Shown: piece by piece, positions 22,538-24,323 of the stretch
How the letters are laid out: the number at the start of each line of letters is the position of its first letter
How positions within the stretch are numbered: the stretch's first letter is position 1
Assembly (NCBI GenBank): GCA_050945275.1
Contig: JBMNSQ010000012.1
Span: forward strand, 1 to 24,323
DNA: 24,323 nt
DNA from: JAAYWY01 sp050945275
Lineage (GTDB): Bacteria; Bacillota; DTU030; DUMP01
Reading direction: 5' to 3'
Program-made: the position numbers and the translations under genes
The notes under the pieces: model-generated
Told to the model about the DNA's origin: nothing
The model's database searches: none
What the model saw: the letters and a program-made list of their open reading frames with translations, nothing else

Positions 22538-23494
22538 TCACCTCATCGTATCATCTGTAGGTGATGAATCCTTAGCATGAGGATGGCATTGTTCGTACAC
22601 TTTTAGCAGATGCTTAGGTGTTACCTGGGTGTATATCTGAGTCGTGCTTATATCAGCATGTCCTAGTAATTCTTGTACTGTACGCAAATCAGCCCCTCCT
22701 TCTAATAAATGGGTAGCAAAAGAATGCCGAAAAGTATGGGGGCTAACATCTTCTGGCAATTTAGCTGCCTGAGTATAGCGCTTTAGAATCAACCAAAAAC
22801 CTTGCCTAGTAAGGCGACGACCTCGGTGGTTTAAAAAGAGGGCTTGCTCGTTACTACCGCGCTTAAGCAGCCTAACCCTGCCTTTGATTAAATAAGTCTC
22901 TATGGAGATGGCAGCTAGGTTTCCTAAAGGAACAATGCGCTCTTTCTCGCCTTTGCCGAAGCAACGTATGTACCTATCCTGTAGGTAAACGTCACTGCGA
23001 TTCAGGCCAACTAGTTCCGATACTCGTAGCCCACAGGCATAAATTAACTCTAACATGGCTCGATCGCGTAGATCAGTTGGAGAAGAACCTGTTATGCAAT
23101 TTAGCAAGAAAGCTACTTGTGCTTGTCCTAAGTATCGAGGTAAATAAGAACCAAGCCGGGGCGTTGTGATGCCTACAGTTGGGTTATCCTCTATCAAATC
23201 TTCTTCTTTTAGAAATCGGTAAAAGGTACGAATACAAGCTACAGTTCGTGCTATGGAGGTAGGGGCACTATTATTTTGGGCAAGAAACTGAAGGTATCCC
23301 ACTAAGATAATATTATTGGCTGTGCGCAGGGAATGATTCTGCCGAGCTAAGTAGTCAGCCAGCTTCTCCAAATCTCGACGGTAGCTGTTAGCTGTATTGA
23401 CTGCTAATCCTCGCTCAGCCAGTAAATAAGAACAGAATCGGTCGATATCTTGGCTAGATAATACCTTTTGTCCAGTCCTATACTTTGTTGGCAT
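22538..23494 (-). CDS. xerD: Tyrosine recombinase XerD
   Basis: 318-residue XerD-type recombinase. The N-terminal SAM-like DNA-binding domain covers about 12-100; the catalytic residues are Arg157 (GLRVSEL), His253 and Arg256 (HTFRHSF), His279 (LLGHADI) and Tyr288 (IYTQV). It resolves chromosome dimers at dif with XerC. A GTG/ATG/GAC/ATG cluster starts the frame; the ATG at 23494 is chosen because GGGGGG lies 8 nt before it. The position between spoIIM and deoB matches ripX/xerD of Bacillus, favouring XerD over XerC or a phage integrase. Confidence 0.93.
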   Translation of the reverse strand: MPTKYRTGQKVLSSQDIDRFCSYLLAERGLAVNTANSYRRDLEKLADYLARQNHSLRTANNIILVGYLQFLAQNNSAPTSIARTVACIRTFYRFLKEEDLIEDNPTVGITTPRLGSYLPRYLGQAQVAFLLNCITGSSPTDLRDRAMLELIYACGLRVSELVGLNRSDVYLQDRYIRCFGKGEKERIVPLGNLAAISIETYLIKGRVRLLKRGSNEQALFLNHRGRRLTRQGFWLILKRYTQAAKLPEDVSPHTFRHSFATHLLEGGADLRTVQELLGHADISTTQIYTQVTPKHLLKVYEQCHPHAKDSSPTDDTMR

Positions 23495-23539
23495 GTCCAT
23501 CACCCCCCACTGCCAAGGTTATGTTTTCCCCATTTAGAG

Positions 23540-24184
23540 TTAGAGTAACCAAGCAGCTGTTGTTTTTACTAATACAGGCGTTATGTAGGCTTCTACAGTA
23601 CTAGCTAGAATCATAGCTAAGCCGGCATATAAAACAAATAAACTATAATTCCAGAAAGGGACTACTGATTCAAAATGATTTTGGCGCTTAAAAAAGCGGT
23701 GCTTTAGGACACCGGTAGCAAAGTAGACCGCACCTGCTGCCAAGAAAAGCACTGCGGGAACTGAAAAAAGGCTGTGGGGAAATATGGCAGCTATAGCCAG
23801 AATAAATCCCCGCCATTTAACCTCATCTACTAAGAATGCTACTGTAAAACCTGCGCTAAACCCTTTGGTAAAGACGAGGGCCAACGACAGAGGAAGGCCA
23901 ACTACAGTTAGTCCACCTAACCACAATAAAAGAGCGGTTTTGGTATTAGCCCAGATAGTGGGCGCCAAAAGTTCATTTCCTGTCGGTAACCCTTCTGAAG
24001 AAATATCACCGACGAAAATCTGTAGGTAGTCCATAAGGTCTGTTTTTTGTTCAATGGCTAAGGTTCGAACAGCGAGCGCACCAAGAACTATACCGGACAA
24101 AAACAGCAGCACCACAAAAAAATAAATGCCCAGGTTGGCCTTGATATGGCGAGTCCACTCTTCTTCTATACGCCGTAACCGCAT
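23540..24184 (-). CDS. spoIIM: Stage II sporulation protein M
   Basis: 214 residues (Bacillus: 215). A short basic start RLRRIEEEW is followed by five or six hydrophobic helices (about 20-38, 78-102, 122-146, 180-210), with MDYLQIFVGDISSEG between. SpoIIM, SpoIID and SpoIIP degrade septal peptidoglycan during engulfment; SpoIIM anchors the complex in the membrane. The ATG at 24184 lies 8 nt after GGGGGAG; the ATG at 24190 abuts the Shine-Dalgarno, and the reading to 24271 has no ribosome binding site and is rejected. It is the first gene of the spoIIM-xerD-deoB-punA-dacF group. Confidence 0.94.
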   Translation of the reverse strand: MRLRRIEEEWTRHIKANLGIYFFVVLLFLSGIVLGALAVRTLAIEQKTDLMDYLQIFVGDISSEGLPTGNELLAPTIWANTKTALLLWLGGLTVVGLPLSLALVFTKGFSAGFTVAFLVDEVKWRGFILAIAAIFPHSLFSVPAVLFLAAGAVYFATGVLKHRFFKRQNHFESVVPFWNYSLFVLYAGLAMILASTVEAYITPVLVKTTAAWLL

Positions 24185-24212
24185 TAACATCTCCCCCTGC
24201 CCGTCTATCTTA

Positions 24213-24242
24213 ATCAATATGCAAGGGGTAAATTGACTATGC
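24213..24242 (-). promoter_or_regulatory. Weak candidate sigma-E promoter of spoIIM
   Basis: Minus strand: GCATAGT (24242-24236), 14-nt spacer, CATATTGA (24221-24214). The -35 fits the sigma-E pattern at 6 of 7, the -10 only at the CATA half. spoIIM is sigma-E-dependent in Bacillus, which is why it is noted. Confidence 0.28.
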
Positions 24243-24323
24243 ATTTTAACTACCCATTTCCAGGCTGACATTCATATTTTTTAAGGGACGGACATAATAA
24301 GTACCAACAACCCCGGGGAGGTT

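Noticed and set aside
22538..23494. Phage or integron integrase
   Set aside because: Sequence and the spoIIM-xerD-deoB position fit the housekeeping XerD; no phage genes or att-like repeats are nearby.

Overview
The window is a gene-dense chromosomal stretch of an endospore-forming anaerobic Firmicute, most likely a clostridium of the Peptococcaceae/Moorella type. The evidence is an almost complete set of core sporulation genes in the order known from Bacillus and Clostridia (spoIIM-xerD-deoB-punA-dacF-spoIIAA-spoIIAB-sigF-spoVA; ytfI-ytfJ; spmA-spmB-rluB), strong Shine-Dalgarno sites, and many Cys-rich putative Fe-S and flavin proteins. The species assignment is inference. I support 30 protein genes: 29 on the minus strand and one, an unrecognised gene at 6285-6770, on the plus strand. 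I see no tRNA, rRNA, CRISPR array or intact mobile element. Start codons by Shine-Dalgarno position are 17 ATG, 9 TTG and 4 GTG.

Reading with transcription, from high to low coordinates: (1) 24.2-19.2 kb, spoIIM, xerD, deoB, punA and dacF, closed by a terminator. (2) 19.1-17.5 kb, the spoIIA operon (anti-anti-sigma, anti-sigma, sigma-F) behind a good sigma-H-type promoter and closed by a terminator. (3) 17.5-12.1 kb, a sigma-G-like promoter, then dodecin, spoVAC, spoVAD, spoVAE, two DUF2229-type (HgdB-like) proteins and a BadF/HgdC-type ATPase, tightly spaced and closed by a terminator. This puts an acyl-CoA-dehydratase-activase-like electron-transfer module and a dodecin into what looks like the forespore dipicolinate-channel operon. 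(4) 12.1-9.1 kb, a sigma-A extended -10 promoter, an M50 metalloprotease, trpS, scpA and scpB, then a terminator. (5) 9.0-6.7 kb, ytfI-ytfJ and spmA-spmB. (6) 6.2-3.9 kb, a PyrK-like flavin/Fe-S reductase and a GidA/TrmFO-like flavoprotein with an extra four-Cys cluster. (7) 3.8-0.1 kb, rluB, cmk, plsC and a beta-CASP metallo-beta-lactamase nuclease. Bases 1-99 look like one end of an IS21-type insertion sequence.

The genes combine compartment control (sigma-F and its regulators), engulfment and cortex/spore maturation (SpoIIM, DacF, SpmAB), DPA uptake (SpoVACDE), germination (YtfJ/GerW), and housekeeping (chromosome segregation by ScpAB and XerD, nucleoside salvage by DeoB and PunA, TrpRS, Cmk, PlsC, RluB). 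The least explained parts are the activase trio inside the spoVA operon, the two-gene flavin/Fe-S module, and the lone plus-strand gene.
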